Counted from the stretch's first letter, positions 1-9,798 are shown. The stretch is DNA of 64,000 nucleotides from Geothrix paludis (GCF_022808815.1 NZ_JAKZLC010000001.1:434001-498000), one strand, 5' to 3'. Notes: generated by a model from the letters alone, not told the origin. Numbers and translations are program-made.

Positions 1-528
1 CGCCACGATCAGGCGGCTCTCGGTGGCCGCGCGCCCGAAGTTGCGGAGCAGGCTCTGGGAGTAGGTGGCCGAGAAGCTGCCGTCGTAGGGATTGGTCGTG
101 GTGCCCGTGTAGAGGCTGCCGGTGTGGAAGCTGTACAGGGGCGCGTAGCTGAGACTCAGGTTGCCGCCCCAGCCGAAGGCCTTGGTGGAACCCACGGTCA
201 GGCTCCGGTTGAACGCCGTGCCCTCCAGGGTTCCGAAGGTGCCGTCGCCGTTGGGATAGCGGAAGCCGTCCTGCGTCTTGCTCACGCTCAGGCCGCTGGT
301 GAGGTTCCAGTCGAAGGCGCCCTCCTCGATGGTGAGGCCGGCCCGCGTGAAGTCGCGCGTCTCGACGGCGATCTGCACCTGCAGGTTGTTCTTCAGGGAG
401 GTCTCGATGGCCTGCTGGAGCGTCAGCTTGGCGGCGGCGGAGGGTGCGGTGGCATCGGCCTTGGGAGCCTCCTGGGCCACCAGGGAGAAGGCCACCAGCA
501 GGGCCGGAAGGAACAGGGGACGCGTCAT
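1..528 (-). CDS. TolC-family outer-membrane efflux protein, N-terminal part
   Basis: The gene runs off the left edge, so only the first 176 residues are visible and no stop codon is present. The start is the ATG whose first base is 528, preceded by an AGGAG about six bases away. A signal peptide is seen (residues 1 to about 19, ending near SLVAQEA). It is followed by LTLQQAIETSLKNNLQVQIA, which is the opening of TolC-type outer-membrane factors, where alternating helices build the periplasmic tunnel. The rest (FDWNL, then Gly/Ser/Tyr-rich strands) fits the first barrel strands. Members of this family are outer-membrane exit ducts for efflux pumps or type I secretion. The partner pump lies outside the window, so the substrate cannot be named. 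Confidence 0.8.
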   Translation of the reverse strand, partial: MTRPLFLPALLVAFSLVAQEAPKADATAPSAAAKLTLQQAIETSLKNNLQVQIAVETRDFTRAGLTIEEGAFDWNLTSGLSVSKTQDGFRYPNGDGTFGTLEGTAFNRSLTVGSTKAFGWGGNLSLSYAPLYSFHTGSLYTGTTTNPYDGSFSATYSQSLLRNFGRAATESRLIVA

Positions 529-677
529 CACCACTCCTTGGAGATCGAAAAGAGCCACCGTGGGATCAGGCTGCCTACGAACGGCACCCGCCAGAGGGTT
601 AGACCCTTCCTGGACTTGAAAGGATGACTCCCTCGCAACGTGAGGGCAAGTCCTATTTCATCGGGTGTTGAATATTT

Positions 678-1817
678 CTACTTCAAGAGTTCCCGGGCGA
701 TGACCATGCGCTGGATCTCGCTGGTGCCTTCGTAGATGGTGGTCACGCGGACATCCCGGTAGAGCCGCTCGACGGTGTATTCCCGGGAGTACCCGTAGCC
801 GCCATGGATCTGGACGGCCCGGTCGCAGATCCAGACCGCGCTTTCCGTGGTGAAGAGCTTGGCCGTGGCGGCCTCCACGGTGCAGGGCTTGCCGGCCCCC
901 TTGAGGGCGGCGGCCCGGTAGACCAGCAGGCGGGCGGCCTGGAGGCGCGCTTCCATCTCGGCCAGGTAGGTCTGGATCATCTGGTGCTCGCCGATGGGCT
1001 TCCCGAAGGACATGCGCGCCCTGGCGTAGGCCACGCTCTCGTCCATGGCCCGCTGGGCGATGCCCAGGGCCTGGGCCGCGATGCCCACGCGCCCGCCGTC
1101 GAGGCCGCCGAAGGCCACCTTCAGTCCATCGCCGGGCTTGCCCAGCATGGCGTCCTCGGGCACGAAGGCGTCCTCCAGGGCCACCATCACGGTCTTGCTG
1201 GAGCGGAGGCCCATCTTGGCCTCGGGCCGGCCCATGACCACGCCCGGCTGATCCGCGTCGAGGATGAAGGCACTGATGCCCTTCTTGCCCTTGTCCGGGT
1301 CGGTGCGCGCCATGGTGACGAAGTAGCGGCCCACGCCGCCGTTGGTGATCCAGGCCTTCGCGCCGTTCAGCTTCCAGCCGCCGTCCACCCGGGTGGCTCG
1401 GGTCTTGAGGGCCGCGGCGTCGGAACCCGCGTCGGGCTCCGTGAGCATGAAGCCGCCGATCATCTCGCCGTTCGCCATGGGCTTGAGGTACTTCTGCTTC
1501 TGGGCCTCGGTGCCGAAGGCCAGGATCGGCCCGCAGGCCACGGAGTTGTTCACGCTCATGGTCACGGCCACGGAGGCGTCGGCGTAGGCCACCTGCTCCA
1601 GGGCCAGGATGTAGCTGAGGAAGTCCACGCCGGCACCGCCGTAGGCTTCCGGCACGACCATGCCCATGAAGCCCATCTCCCCGAGCTGCTTCACGATGTC
1701 ACTGGGGAACTCGCCGCTGGCATCCCGGGCCGAAGCTCCGGGTTCGATCTCGGACATCGCGAAGTCCCGCGCGGCGTCGCGGATGGCGGTCTGGTCCTCG
1801 GTGAACTGGGGGAACAT
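678..1817 (-). CDS. acyl-CoA dehydrogenase
   Basis: FAD-dependent enzyme catalysing alpha,beta-dehydrogenation of acyl-CoA, passing electrons to electron-transfer flavoprotein. The 379-residue protein has the usual family length. It contains the FAD/substrate motif MLTEPDAGSDAA, the ITNGG strand, and the C-terminal IHGGYGYSREY and IYEGTSEIQR motifs. The Glu of YEGTSE is the expected catalytic base, as in short-chain and butyryl-CoA dehydrogenases. I chose the ATG at 1817 (MFPQF) over a TTG 33 bases upstream because homologues start there and a GGAG precedes it. It stands alone, convergent with nothing close. Acyl-phosphate enzymes elsewhere in the window (32-36 kb) would fit a short-chain fatty acid route, but that link is inference. 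Chain-length preference cannot be read from the sequence. Confidence 0.93.
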   Translation of the reverse strand: MFPQFTEDQTAIRDAARDFAMSEIEPGASARDASGEFPSDIVKQLGEMGFMGMVVPEAYGGAGVDFLSYILALEQVAYADASVAVTMSVNNSVACGPILAFGTEAQKQKYLKPMANGEMIGGFMLTEPDAGSDAAALKTRATRVDGGWKLNGAKAWITNGGVGRYFVTMARTDPDKGKKGISAFILDADQPGVVMGRPEAKMGLRSSKTVMVALEDAFVPEDAMLGKPGDGLKVAFGGLDGGRVGIAAQALGIAQRAMDESVAYARARMSFGKPIGEHQMIQTYLAEMEARLQAARLLVYRAAALKGAGKPCTVEAATAKLFTTESAVWICDRAVQIHGGYGYSREYTVERLYRDVRVTTIYEGTSEIQRMVIARELLK

Positions 1818-1954
1818 GGGCGGCTCCGGTTGGACATCCCAGGTTAGCAAGGCGGGAACGGGCGACCTTGGCGCCGCCCTCTGCTGGCCCCGGAATCACA
1901 GACCGCCGATGCCCGGGCTCGGGGAACCTCCAGCTTTCCGGGAGGGGGATGCGT

Positions 1955-3082
1955 TCAGCAGCCGAGGGCTTTCCTCAGCAGCCCCAGCGCAGCCTTGGAG
2001 CCCTCCCACTTCATGAGCTCCAGGGCCTCCTCGGGCGCGCACCACTTGAACTCGCTGTGCTCCAGGGGCTCCAGGCGGACGGGGGTCTCGGCGGACACCT
2101 CCATGGAGAAGCAGGTCTCCGTGTTGAACCTGGGCTCCGCATCCGGAAAGCGCACGATGGCGGGGTCCACCCAGAAGCTGTGGGAGAGGCCCAGGGGGCG
2201 CAGCGTGCCGGTGAGACCCGTCTCCTCCATCAGCTCCCGGTGGGCGGTCTGCTCGGGCGTCTCGCCGGGCTCCATCATGCCCGTGACACTCTGCCACCAG
2301 AGCCCGTGGGCGGGGACGCGGAGCATCATCAGGATCTCGGGGCCCGCCGCGCCGCGCCGCCAGGTCATGGCGGAGACGCTGCGGCTGGGTTCGCGGACCG
2401 GTCGCAGGTCCATGGCGAGGCAGGTGACCAGGTGGGCCTGGAGGTGGTCCGCCGCGACTTCCCACGCGGGCGCGTTCTCGCCCAGCAGCGATTGGAGGCT
2501 GCAGACGCCCTTGTCGGTGAAGCCGCAGGGCGTGATCCAGCGGAAGTGGTCCAGGTTGGGGCGCACGTTGAAGGCGATGCCGTGGGTGGTGATCCAGCGG
2601 CTCAGGTGGAGGCCGATGGCGCCCAGCTTCTCGAGGCCCCGCGGGGTCTCGACCCAGATGCCGGGAGCGCCCTGGAGCCGGTCCGCTGCCACGCCGAAGT
2701 CCGCCGCGGTGCGGATCATGGCCTCTTCCAGCCCGCGCACCAGGCGGCCCACGTCCTCGCGGCCGCCCCGGAGGTTGCAGATGGGGTAGGCCACGATCTG
2801 GCCCGGGCCGTGGTAGGTGACCTCGCCGCCCCGATCGGTGCGGTGGACGCTCACGCCCTGGGCGGCCAGGAAATCGTCGCTCATGTGGATGTCGGCGGGC
2901 GTGGCGTTCCTGCCCAGCGTGAAGACGGGATCGTGTTCCAGGAGCACGAGCTGGTCGGGATTTCCCGGCTGGCTCACATGAGCGGCCAGGGCCTTCTGCA
3001 TGCGGAGGCCCGCGGGGTAGAAGACCCGTCCGAAACGGCGGAGCTGGGCGGGACGGGGATTGGAGAAGCCGACTTCGGACAT
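1955..3082 (-). CDS. lipB: octanoyltransferase LipB fused to a C-terminal Nudix hydrolase
   Basis: A 375-residue two-domain protein. Residues 1 to about 225 are LipB, which moves octanoyl from acyl carrier protein to lipoyl domains. The RGGEVTYHGPGQ motif (84-95), the conserved Lys in GLEKLGAIG (152) and the catalytic Cys in TPCGF (186) are all present. Residues about 236-375 are a Nudix hydrolase with a complete box from G268 to L290 (GX5EX7REXXEEXGX). LipB alone is normally 210-250 residues, so the fusion is unusual. The Nudix half resembles small nucleotide pyrophosphatases (dihydroneopterin triphosphate type), but its substrate is not determinable. The start is the ATG at 3082; an upstream extension to 3355 is just open frame. 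It is divergent from the kinase gene, with 43 bases between. Confidence 0.88.
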   Translation of the reverse strand: MSEVGFSNPRPAQLRRFGRVFYPAGLRMQKALAAHVSQPGNPDQLVLLEHDPVFTLGRNATPADIHMSDDFLAAQGVSVHRTDRGGEVTYHGPGQIVAYPICNLRGGREDVGRLVRGLEEAMIRTAADFGVAADRLQGAPGIWVETPRGLEKLGAIGLHLSRWITTHGIAFNVRPNLDHFRWITPCGFTDKGVCSLQSLLGENAPAWEVAADHLQAHLVTCLAMDLRPVREPSRSVSAMTWRRGAAGPEILMMLRVPAHGLWWQSVTGMMEPGETPEQTAHRELMEETGLTGTLRPLGLSHSFWVDPAIVRFPDAEPRFNTETCFSMEVSAETPVRLEPLEHSEFKWCAPEEALELMKWEGSKAALGLLRKALGC

Positions 3083-3125
3083 GCCTCGAGTGTAGCCGGG
3101 GCGACGGGCCGGCCCCGCCTCTGGC

Positions 3126-4592
3126 ATGATCGTTGGAAGGATGAGTCTGGATCCTTCCACCATTGGCCGCTTCAAGGTCCTCGGCACGCTTGGTTCTGGC
3201 GCGATGGGAACGGTGTATCTGGCGGAAGACCCCCTGCTCAAGCGGGCCCTGGCCATCAAGGTGGTCCGGGAAGGCACCGGCGACGCGGAGGTGCTGCTCC
3301 GCTTCAAGCGCGAGGCGGAGATCTCGGCCCGGCTGAACCATCCCAACGCCATCACGGTCTACGACGTAGGGGAGGCGCAGGACCTCGGACCCTATCTCGT
3401 CATGGAGTACGTGGAGGGAGAATCGCTGTCGGACCGGATCCGGCGCGGCCCGCTGGATCCCGACGAAACGGCGGGTCTGCTGATCCAGGCCGCGGATGCC
3501 CTGGTCGCCGTGCATGCCCTGGGGATCCTCCACCGGGACATCAAGCCCGAGAACTTCATGGTGGCCAGGGACGGACGCCTGAAACTCATGGACTTCGGCA
3601 TCGCCCGAGGCGACCAGACGGGACGGCTGACCACGACATCGACCTTCCTGGGCACGCCTGCCTACGCCGCTCCGGAGGTGCTGAACGGCGAGAGGGCCAC
3701 CCCGGCCGCCGACCGCTGGGCCCTGACGCTCACGGCCTTCGAGATGCTGACGGGCACGCTTCCGTTCGCGGGAGACAGTGTAGGGGCGACCCTCTACCGG
3801 ATCGTGCATGAGGCTCCGGTCTGGCCGCCGGATTTCCCTTCCGACCTGGCCGAAGTCTTCGGGAAGGCCCTGGACAAGAACCCCGAGAAGCGGTACCCGG
3901 ACCTCTCCTCCTTCCTGGCGGCCCTCATCGAGGCGCTGCCCATGTCTCCGGAGCGCCGCGCGGCCCACTTGGCCCAGCTGGCCTCCACGGCTCCGGTGAA
4001 GGCCACGGGCACGCTGAGGCTCGAGCACCCGGCCGCCGCATCTCCACAGCGCCGATGGCTCTGGGCTGGGGGCGCCCTCCTGGCGGCGCTCGCGCTCGGG
4101 TTCCTGGTGCTTCGGCCCGAGCCCAGCCGCGTGCTGTCCATCGAATCGAAGCCCGGAGGCGCCGAGGTGTTCCTCGACGGGACGTCCCTGGGGCGGACGC
4201 CGCTGCGCCAGGTGGTGGTGAAGGGGAAGGCGGACCTGCTGCGCCTGGAGAAGGCGGACTATCTGCCCTTGGCCTATCACCTGAAGGCGGAGGACAAGGA
4301 CCTGGCCCTCCGGCTTCAGCCGGCGCCTTTCCAGGTCCAGGTGACCACCGAGCCGGCGGGCGCCGCGATCCTGCTGGATGGAGAACCCAAGGGGAAGACC
4401 CCTGCCGCCATCGAGATTCCCGGAGAAGGCAGCCATCAGCTTCGGCTCGAACTGGAGGGCTACCAGCCCTGGATGGCGGTCCCTGAGCGGCACCGGTCCC
4501 TGCCGGATTCCATCCAGCTCCAGAAGCACCGGGGGAAGAAGGGCGCCGGTGACGGAAAGATCCGGAAGTTCTTCAAGGGGATCTTCCAGTAG
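3126..4592 (+). CDS. membrane serine/threonine protein kinase with two PEGA domains
   Basis: Hanks-type kinase, 488 residues. Kinase motifs are complete: glycine loop GTLGSGAMG (20-28), Lys45, HRDIKPEN (136-143, catalytic Asp138), DFGIA (156-160) and APE (182-184). A single membrane helix lies at 311-329. After it come two PEGA repeats (about 336-386 and 403-450), each with the E(S/T)xPxGAxxxLDG pattern, which would sit outside the cytoplasmic membrane and probably bind envelope material. The tail is Lys-rich. The kinase would phosphorylate cytoplasmic Ser/Thr targets in response to an envelope signal; targets are unknown. A second possible start, ATG 3141 (MSLDPS), follows GGAAGG directly and is nearly as likely. 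A stand-alone gene, divergent from lipB. Confidence 0.9.
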   Translation: MIVGRMSLDPSTIGRFKVLGTLGSGAMGTVYLAEDPLLKRALAIKVVREGTGDAEVLLRFKREAEISARLNHPNAITVYDVGEAQDLGPYLVMEYVEGESLSDRIRRGPLDPDETAGLLIQAADALVAVHALGILHRDIKPENFMVARDGRLKLMDFGIARGDQTGRLTTTSTFLGTPAYAAPEVLNGERATPAADRWALTLTAFEMLTGTLPFAGDSVGATLYRIVHEAPVWPPDFPSDLAEVFGKALDKNPEKRYPDLSSFLAALIEALPMSPERRAAHLAQLASTAPVKATGTLRLEHPAAASPQRRWLWAGGALLAALALGFLVLRPEPSRVLSIESKPGGAEVFLDGTSLGRTPLRQVVVKGKADLLRLEKADYLPLAYHLKAEDKDLALRLQPAPFQVQVTTEPAGAAILLDGEPKGKTPAAIEIPGEGSHQLRLELEGYQPWMAVPERHRSLPDSIQLQKHRGKKGAGDGKIRKFFKGIFQ

Positions 4593-4615
4593 GCGCGCTC
4601 CGTCATGATGGACCC

Positions 4616-5866
4616 ATGGCGAGCGTGATCGTGGTGGGCGGCGGTGCGGCGGGGCTGGTGGCGGCCTGGCGGGCCGCGTCGCAGGGGCACGCCGTGACGC
4701 TGCTGGAGGCGAACGGCCGCCTGGGCGTGAAGCTCCGCATCAGCGGTGGCGGCAAGTGCAACATCACCCACGACGGCCCACCGAAGGCTCTGCTGGCGGC
4801 CTTTTCCAAGGACCAGGCCCGCTTCCTTCGCCCCTCCCTGCATGCCTTCGGCAATGGGGCCGTGCTGGACCTGTTGCGCCGGGAGGGCGTGGAGACCTAC
4901 ACCCGGGAGAACGGCCGGGTGTTCCCCCAGGACCGCCCCGGCAGCGCCGCGGCCGTGGTGGCCGCCTTCGAGACCCTCGTGCGCCGGGTGGGCGTGGACG
5001 TGCACACAGGGGCCCGCGTGACGGCGCTGGAGGGCCGCATGGCCGGGCAGGAAGGCGGCGCGCCACGCCTGGCGGCCCTGCGCCTGGGCGAGACAAGGAT
5101 GGAGGCGGACCACGTCATCCTCGCCACCGGCGGGGCGAGCTATCCCGAGACCGGCACGCGGGGGGAGGTGCTGGGGTGGCTGAGGGAGCTGGGCGTCCCT
5201 GTGAAGCCCTGGTTCCCGGCGCTGGCGCCCATCCCTCTGGCGCGACCACGCCCCGCCTGGGAGGGCGTGGCCCTGAGGAACGGTGAGCTTCGGCTGAGCG
5301 CGGGGCCCGCCGGGCGCCGGCTGGCCGCCTTCGCGGGGGATGTCCTCTTCACCAGGACCGGCATCAGCGGCCCCGCCGCCCTGGAACTGAGCCAGGCCGT
5401 GGAGCGCGCCCGCCGCGACGGCGCGGCCTGGCTGACGCATGCAAGCCTCCTGGAGGCGCCGGAGGCGGTGGACGCCGCGCTCCAGGCGGAGGCACGCGCC
5501 AACCCGCGCCTGCGGGCGGCCACGTGGCTGCAGCGGCGCCTGCCGGAACGGCTGGTGGAGGATCTGCTGCCGGAGGCTGGGGTCGGCCGCGACCTCATGC
5601 TCAAGGATCTCTCCAAGGTCGGGCGGCGGACGCTGGTGGGCCTCGTCACGGCCCTGCCGCTGGGCGCGCCCCAGCCCGTCCCCCTGGCCCGGGGCGAGGT
5701 GGCGGCGGGGGGGGTGGACCTGGTCGCCGTGGACCCGCGCACCATGGCGCTGCGCGGTTGGGAGAACCTGCGGGTCTGCGGCGAGCTGCTGGACCTCGAC
5801 GGTCCCGTGGGCGGCTACAACCTCCAGGCTGCGTTCAGCACCGGGTACGCGGCGGGGACGATCTAG
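4616..5866 (+). CDS. NAD(P)/FAD-dependent oxidoreductase, HI0933/BaiN family
   Basis: 416-residue flavoprotein. The dinucleotide-binding motif VVGGGAAGLVAAWRA starts at residue 5. It is followed by the family signature ISGGGKCNITHDG (about 42-54), and a second FAD motif occurs near the C-terminus (GPVGGYNLQAAFSTGYAAG). This is the HI0933/YhiN/BaiN family; one member, BaiN, acts in bile acid reduction, but most have no assigned substrate, so only the fold and cofactor are safe. The start ATG has no Shine-Dalgarno; a CATGAT hexamer ends six bases upstream. The stop codon shares the palindrome CTAG (5863-5866) with the stop of the convergent gene. Confidence 0.85.
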   Translation: MASVIVVGGGAAGLVAAWRAASQGHAVTLLEANGRLGVKLRISGGGKCNITHDGPPKALLAAFSKDQARFLRPSLHAFGNGAVLDLLRREGVETYTRENGRVFPQDRPGSAAAVVAAFETLVRRVGVDVHTGARVTALEGRMAGQEGGAPRLAALRLGETRMEADHVILATGGASYPETGTRGEVLGWLRELGVPVKPWFPALAPIPLARPRPAWEGVALRNGELRLSAGPAGRRLAAFAGDVLFTRTGISGPAALELSQAVERARRDGAAWLTHASLLEAPEAVDAALQAEARANPRLRAATWLQRRLPERLVEDLLPEAGVGRDLMLKDLSKVGRRTLVGLVTALPLGAPQPVPLARGEVAAGGVDLVAVDPRTMALRGWENLRVCGELLDLDGPVGGYNLQAAFSTGYAAGTI

Positions 5867-6873
5867 ACCTGTTTGGCCAGATCCAGGACCAGCTCGCAGA
5901 GCCGGGCCGCATAGCCCGTCTCGTTGTCGTGCCAGCCGAAGACCTTCACGAACCGCGGGCCGAGGGTCATGGTGAGATCCAGATCCATCAGCACGCTTTC
6001 CGCCCGGCCGGTGATGTCGCTGCTGACCGCGTGGGGCGGGGCCAGGTCCACGAGGCCCTTCCACGAACCAGCCACGGCGGAGGCGTAGGCCGCGTTCAGG
6101 GCGGCGGCATCGGCCTCGCGGTGGAGGGTGGCCACCACGTCCACCAGGTTGACGTTCAGGGTGGGAACCCGGAGGGCCACGCCGTCGAAGGCGGGCGGCA
6201 GATCCGGCATGACCCGGTGCAGGGCTCCGAAGGCGCTCGAGGTGGTGGGGATGATGCTCAGGAAGGCCGCCCGGGCGCGGCGCAGGTCCTTGTGGGGCAG
6301 GTCCAGGAGGCGCTGATCGTTGGTGACCACGTGGACAGTGCTCATGCCCGCGTGGTCGAGGCCGAAGGCGTCGTCCAGGATCTTCAGCATGGGGGCCGTG
6401 GCGTGGGCGGTGCAGCTCGCGTTGGAGATCACCCGGTGGCGGGCCAGGTCGAGCCCGGAGCCGTTCACGGGGGCGATGACGGTGTAGTCCGCGTCGGGGC
6501 TGGGGGCGCTGATCACGACGTGCGACACGCCATTTTTGAGATGCCGGGTGGCGTCGACTTTCCGGGTGAAGCGGCCGCTGGCCTCCACCACGAGGCGGGT
6601 GCCGGCGGGGAAGGGGATCAGGGCCGGATCCGCGGCGTGGAAGAGGGGCACCCGGCGCCCGCCCAACAGCAGGAAATCCTGCCCGCCCTCCGTGAGGCCT
6701 TCGATGGGCTCGCGGCTGGGGCCGTGGACGGAGTCGTAGCGGAGCAGGTGGACCAGCTGGTCCATGGGGGCGGGGTCGTTCACGGCGCCCAGGGCGCCGG
6801 GCTGGGTCGCCGTCAGGCGACGCACCAGCAAACGGCCGATGCGGCCGAGGCCATTCAGGGCTAGGGCGGTCAT
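5863..6873 (-). CDS. divergent glyceraldehyde-3-phosphate dehydrogenase paralogue
   Basis: 336 residues, GAPDH fold with NGLGRIGR (7-14) at the NAD site and the catalytic Cys (154) and His (181) kept. The region around the active site departs from true GAPDH. The usual CTTNC is CTAHA, so the second Cys is lost; the phosphate-binding STGAAKA stretch reads TSSAFGA; and WYDNEFGY reads WHDNETGY. It lies three bases downstream of a canonical GAPDH gene and is surely co-transcribed with it. I infer a duplicate that has shifted substrate or cofactor use. An erythrose-4-phosphate dehydrogenase-like role is possible but not shown. Its stop overlaps that of the convergent flavoprotein gene. Confidence 0.85.
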   Translation of the reverse strand: MTALALNGLGRIGRLLVRRLTATQPGALGAVNDPAPMDQLVHLLRYDSVHGPSREPIEGLTEGGQDFLLLGGRRVPLFHAADPALIPFPAGTRLVVEASGRFTRKVDATRHLKNGVSHVVISAPSPDADYTVIAPVNGSGLDLARHRVISNASCTAHATAPMLKILDDAFGLDHAGMSTVHVVTNDQRLLDLPHKDLRRARAAFLSIIPTTSSAFGALHRVMPDLPPAFDGVALRVPTLNVNLVDVVATLHREADAAALNAAYASAVAGSWKGLVDLAPPHAVSSDITGRAESVLMDLDLTMTLGPRFVKVFGWHDNETGYAARLCELVLDLAKQV

Positions 6874-6876
6874 CGG

Positions 6877-7881
<1,005 letters not shown>

Positions 7882-7956
7882 GGCGCCCTCCGATTCCCAG
7901 TTGTACCGATCCGGGGCGGTCCTGTCGAAAGAAAAGGGGGTGCGGTATGCAAAATG

Positions 7957-7981
7957 AAAAACCCGGCGAAGCCGGGTTTTC
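7957..7981 (-). terminator. intrinsic terminator of the Fis-type gene
   Basis: A CCCGGC/GCCGGG stem with a three-base loop is flanked by A-runs on the left and T-runs on the right. Read on the minus strand it ends in a run of five T, about 20 bases past the stop of the Fis-like gene. It also separates that gene from the gap operon. Confidence 0.8.
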
Positions 7982-8001
7982 GTCCGCAGGTGGAGCAGAG
8001 G

Positions 8002-8226
8002 TCAGCTGGCGAGGCTGACGCGCTTGAGCCGGCTCGTCGGAGCCTCCAGCTTCTTGGCGAGCGTGTTTCGATGGATGCCCAGTTCGCGGGCCGCGGCGCT
8101 GTGGTTCCCCTCGTGGGTCGCCAGCACCTCCTCCAGGTACACCCGCTCGAACTCGCGGCGCGCCAGCTCCAGAGGCACACCGCCACGCACCATCTCCGCC
8201 ACGAGGATACGCAGCTTCTCGCGCAT
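8002..8226 (-). CDS. small Fis-type helix-turn-helix DNA-binding protein
   Basis: 74 residues. The second half, YLEEVLATHEGNHSAAARE followed by LGIHRNTLAKKLE, is the Fis-type HTH (HTH_8) found at the C-terminus of Fis and of NtrC-family activators. No receiver or AAA+ domain is attached, so it is either a free nucleoid/regulatory protein or an orphan activator domain. The basic tail RLKRVSLAS follows the recognition helix. A GGAGAAG ribosome-binding site precedes the ATG. It has its own promoter and terminator, and its promoter lies back to back with that of pyruvate kinase. Targets are unknown. Confidence 0.8.
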   Translation of the reverse strand: MREKLRILVAEMVRGGVPLELARREFERVYLEEVLATHEGNHSAAARELGIHRNTLAKKLEAPTSRLKRVSLAS

Positions 8227-8259
8227 TCCGTCTTCTCCATCATCCGTATCGGGATCAAG

Positions 8260-8288
8260 AAGGTAGCACCGCGATGAAAAGAGTGAAA
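8260..8288 (-). promoter_or_regulatory. predicted sigma70-type promoter of the Fis-type gene
   Basis: On the minus strand TTTCAC (8283-8288) and TACCTT (8260-8265) are 17 bases apart. Transcription would start near 8253, giving a short leader before the ATG at 8226. Read by eye only. Confidence 0.4.
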
Positions 8289-8293
8289 GCCCC

Positions 8294-8322
8294 GTGACAA
8301 CCTCAAAACGCAGGCGCAGACT
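8294..8322 (+). promoter_or_regulatory. predicted sigma70-type promoter of pyruvate kinase
   Basis: GTGACA (8294-8299) and CAGACT (8317-8322) are separated by exactly 17 bases, just ahead of the pyruvate kinase start. It lies only six bases from the -35 of the divergent Fis-type promoter, so one bound protein could affect both. Confidence 0.45.
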
Positions 8323-8339
8323 GTGGAAAAGTGTGTGGA

Positions 8340-9788
8340 ATGCCTGTGCATGAAATGGGAGCTGATGTGCGCAAGACCAAACTCGTGATGACCTTGGGAC
8401 CTGCCCTGATGCAAGGCGACCGGTTGCGGGAATCCCTTCGCGAGGCGGATGCGGTCCGGCTGAATGCCAGCCATGGGGACCCCGCGACGCGCCTGGAGGC
8501 CCTCCAGAAGGTCCGGACCCTGGCCGCGGAACTCGGTCGCTCCATTCCCGTGTTCCTGGACCTCCAGGGTCCGAAGTGGCGGGTGGGCCTGCTGGAGGCG
8601 CCCGTGGACCTGGCCGAGGGCAGCGAGGGGGTCTTCCACGCGCCCGGCGCCACCGTTCCCGCCGGCGTGGCCTGGGCCGCGCCCCTGCCGCATCCCGAGC
8701 TCTTCGAGGGGGCCGAGCCGGGCCAGCTCTGGCTCCTGGACGACGGCGCCATCACGGTGAGGATCCTCGCGAAGAGCGCGGACCTGCTGAAGGCCCAGGT
8801 GGTCATCGGCGGCCCCCTCAAGGCGCGGAAGGGCGTCCATCCCATCGGCATGGACATCAATGTGGATCCGCTGACCGAGAAGGATCACGCCGACATCCGG
8901 TGGGGCGTGGAGCACGAGGTGGATCTCTTCGCCCAGAGCTTCGTCCGCCGGGCCTCCGACGTGCAGCAGCTCCAGGCCATCATCCAGCACCTGGGCGGAA
9001 CCCAGCCCATCATCGCCAAGATCGAGCACCCCACGGCCCTGGCCCACCTGGGCGAGATCCTCGACGTCTCCTGGGGCGTGATGGTGGCCCGCGGCGACCT
9101 GGGCGTGGAACTCGGCGTGGAGCGGGTCCCCGGCCTGCAGAAGGAGATCATCCGGGCCGCCCGCAAGGCCCTGAAGCCGGTGATCACCGCCACCCAGATG
9201 CTGGAGAGCATGATCGAGCACGCGCAGCCCACCCGCGCTGAGGCCAGCGACGTGGCCAACGCCATCTGGGACGGCACGGACGCCGTCATGCTCAGCGCCG
9301 AGAGCGCCACGGGGGCCCATCCCGTGGAAGCCGTCCAGTGGCTGGCCCGCATCGCCGCCGAGGCGGACAGCAACGTGAAGCAGCGCACCCCCACGCTGCC
9401 CGACGAGCTGGCCGAGAAGGTGCTTTCCCGCACGGACATCTCCGTGGCCTTCGCCGCCTGCCGCACCGCGGACGAGATCAACGCCCGCTGGATCGTGGCA
9501 TTCACCGAGGGCGGCGGCACGGCCCGCATGGTGAGCCGCCTGGCGGGTCGCACGCCGGTGCTGGGAGCCACGGTGGATGAGGTCACCGCCCGGCGCATGG
9601 GCCTCCTGCGGGGCGTCACGGCCCTGCTCATCCCCCGGGTGAGCAGCACGGACGAGATGGTGTCCGTGGTGCGCGAGCTGCTGGTGGCCAAGCACGAACT
9701 GGGGCCCCTCGACCGCGTCGTCATGACCATGGGCCTGCCCTTGTGGAAGACCGGCAGCACGAACACCATGAAGGTGATGACCTTCTGA
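8340..9788 (+). CDS. pyk: pyruvate kinase
   Basis: Converts phosphoenolpyruvate and ADP to pyruvate and ATP. About 482 residues. Visible motifs are RLNASHGD (substrate/K+ region), LDLQGPKWRVG, the catalytic Lys in IIAKIEHPTA, MVARGDLGVELG, and the family signature ITATQMLESMIEHAQPTRAE followed by SDVANAIWDGTDAVMLS. The last 120 residues form the regulatory C-domain. The usual KIVATLGP start reads KLVMTLGP. The N-terminus is uncertain: GTG 8331, ATG 8340 and ATG 8355 (MGADVRKTK) are all in frame. I take 8340, placing a GGAAAAG about ten bases upstream. The DinB-like gene follows ten bases after the stop and may be co-transcribed. Confidence 0.93.
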   Translation: MPVHEMGADVRKTKLVMTLGPALMQGDRLRESLREADAVRLNASHGDPATRLEALQKVRTLAAELGRSIPVFLDLQGPKWRVGLLEAPVDLAEGSEGVFHAPGATVPAGVAWAAPLPHPELFEGAEPGQLWLLDDGAITVRILAKSADLLKAQVVIGGPLKARKGVHPIGMDINVDPLTEKDHADIRWGVEHEVDLFAQSFVRRASDVQQLQAIIQHLGGTQPIIAKIEHPTALAHLGEILDVSWGVMVARGDLGVELGVERVPGLQKEIIRAARKALKPVITATQMLESMIEHAQPTRAEASDVANAIWDGTDAVMLSAESATGAHPVEAVQWLARIAAEADSNVKQRTPTLPDELAEKVLSRTDISVAFAACRTADEINARWIVAFTEGGGTARMVSRLAGRTPVLGATVDEVTARRMGLLRGVTALLIPRVSSTDEMVSVVRELLVAKHELGPLDRVVMTMGLPLWKTGSTNTMKVMTF

Positions 9789-9798
9789 AGGAGAGCTC

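Noticed and set aside
1868-4529. Long open frames (647 codons on plus, 877 on minus) across lipB and the kinase gene
   Set aside because: They cross real genes in other frames and have Pro/Arg/Gly-rich composition without any motif.
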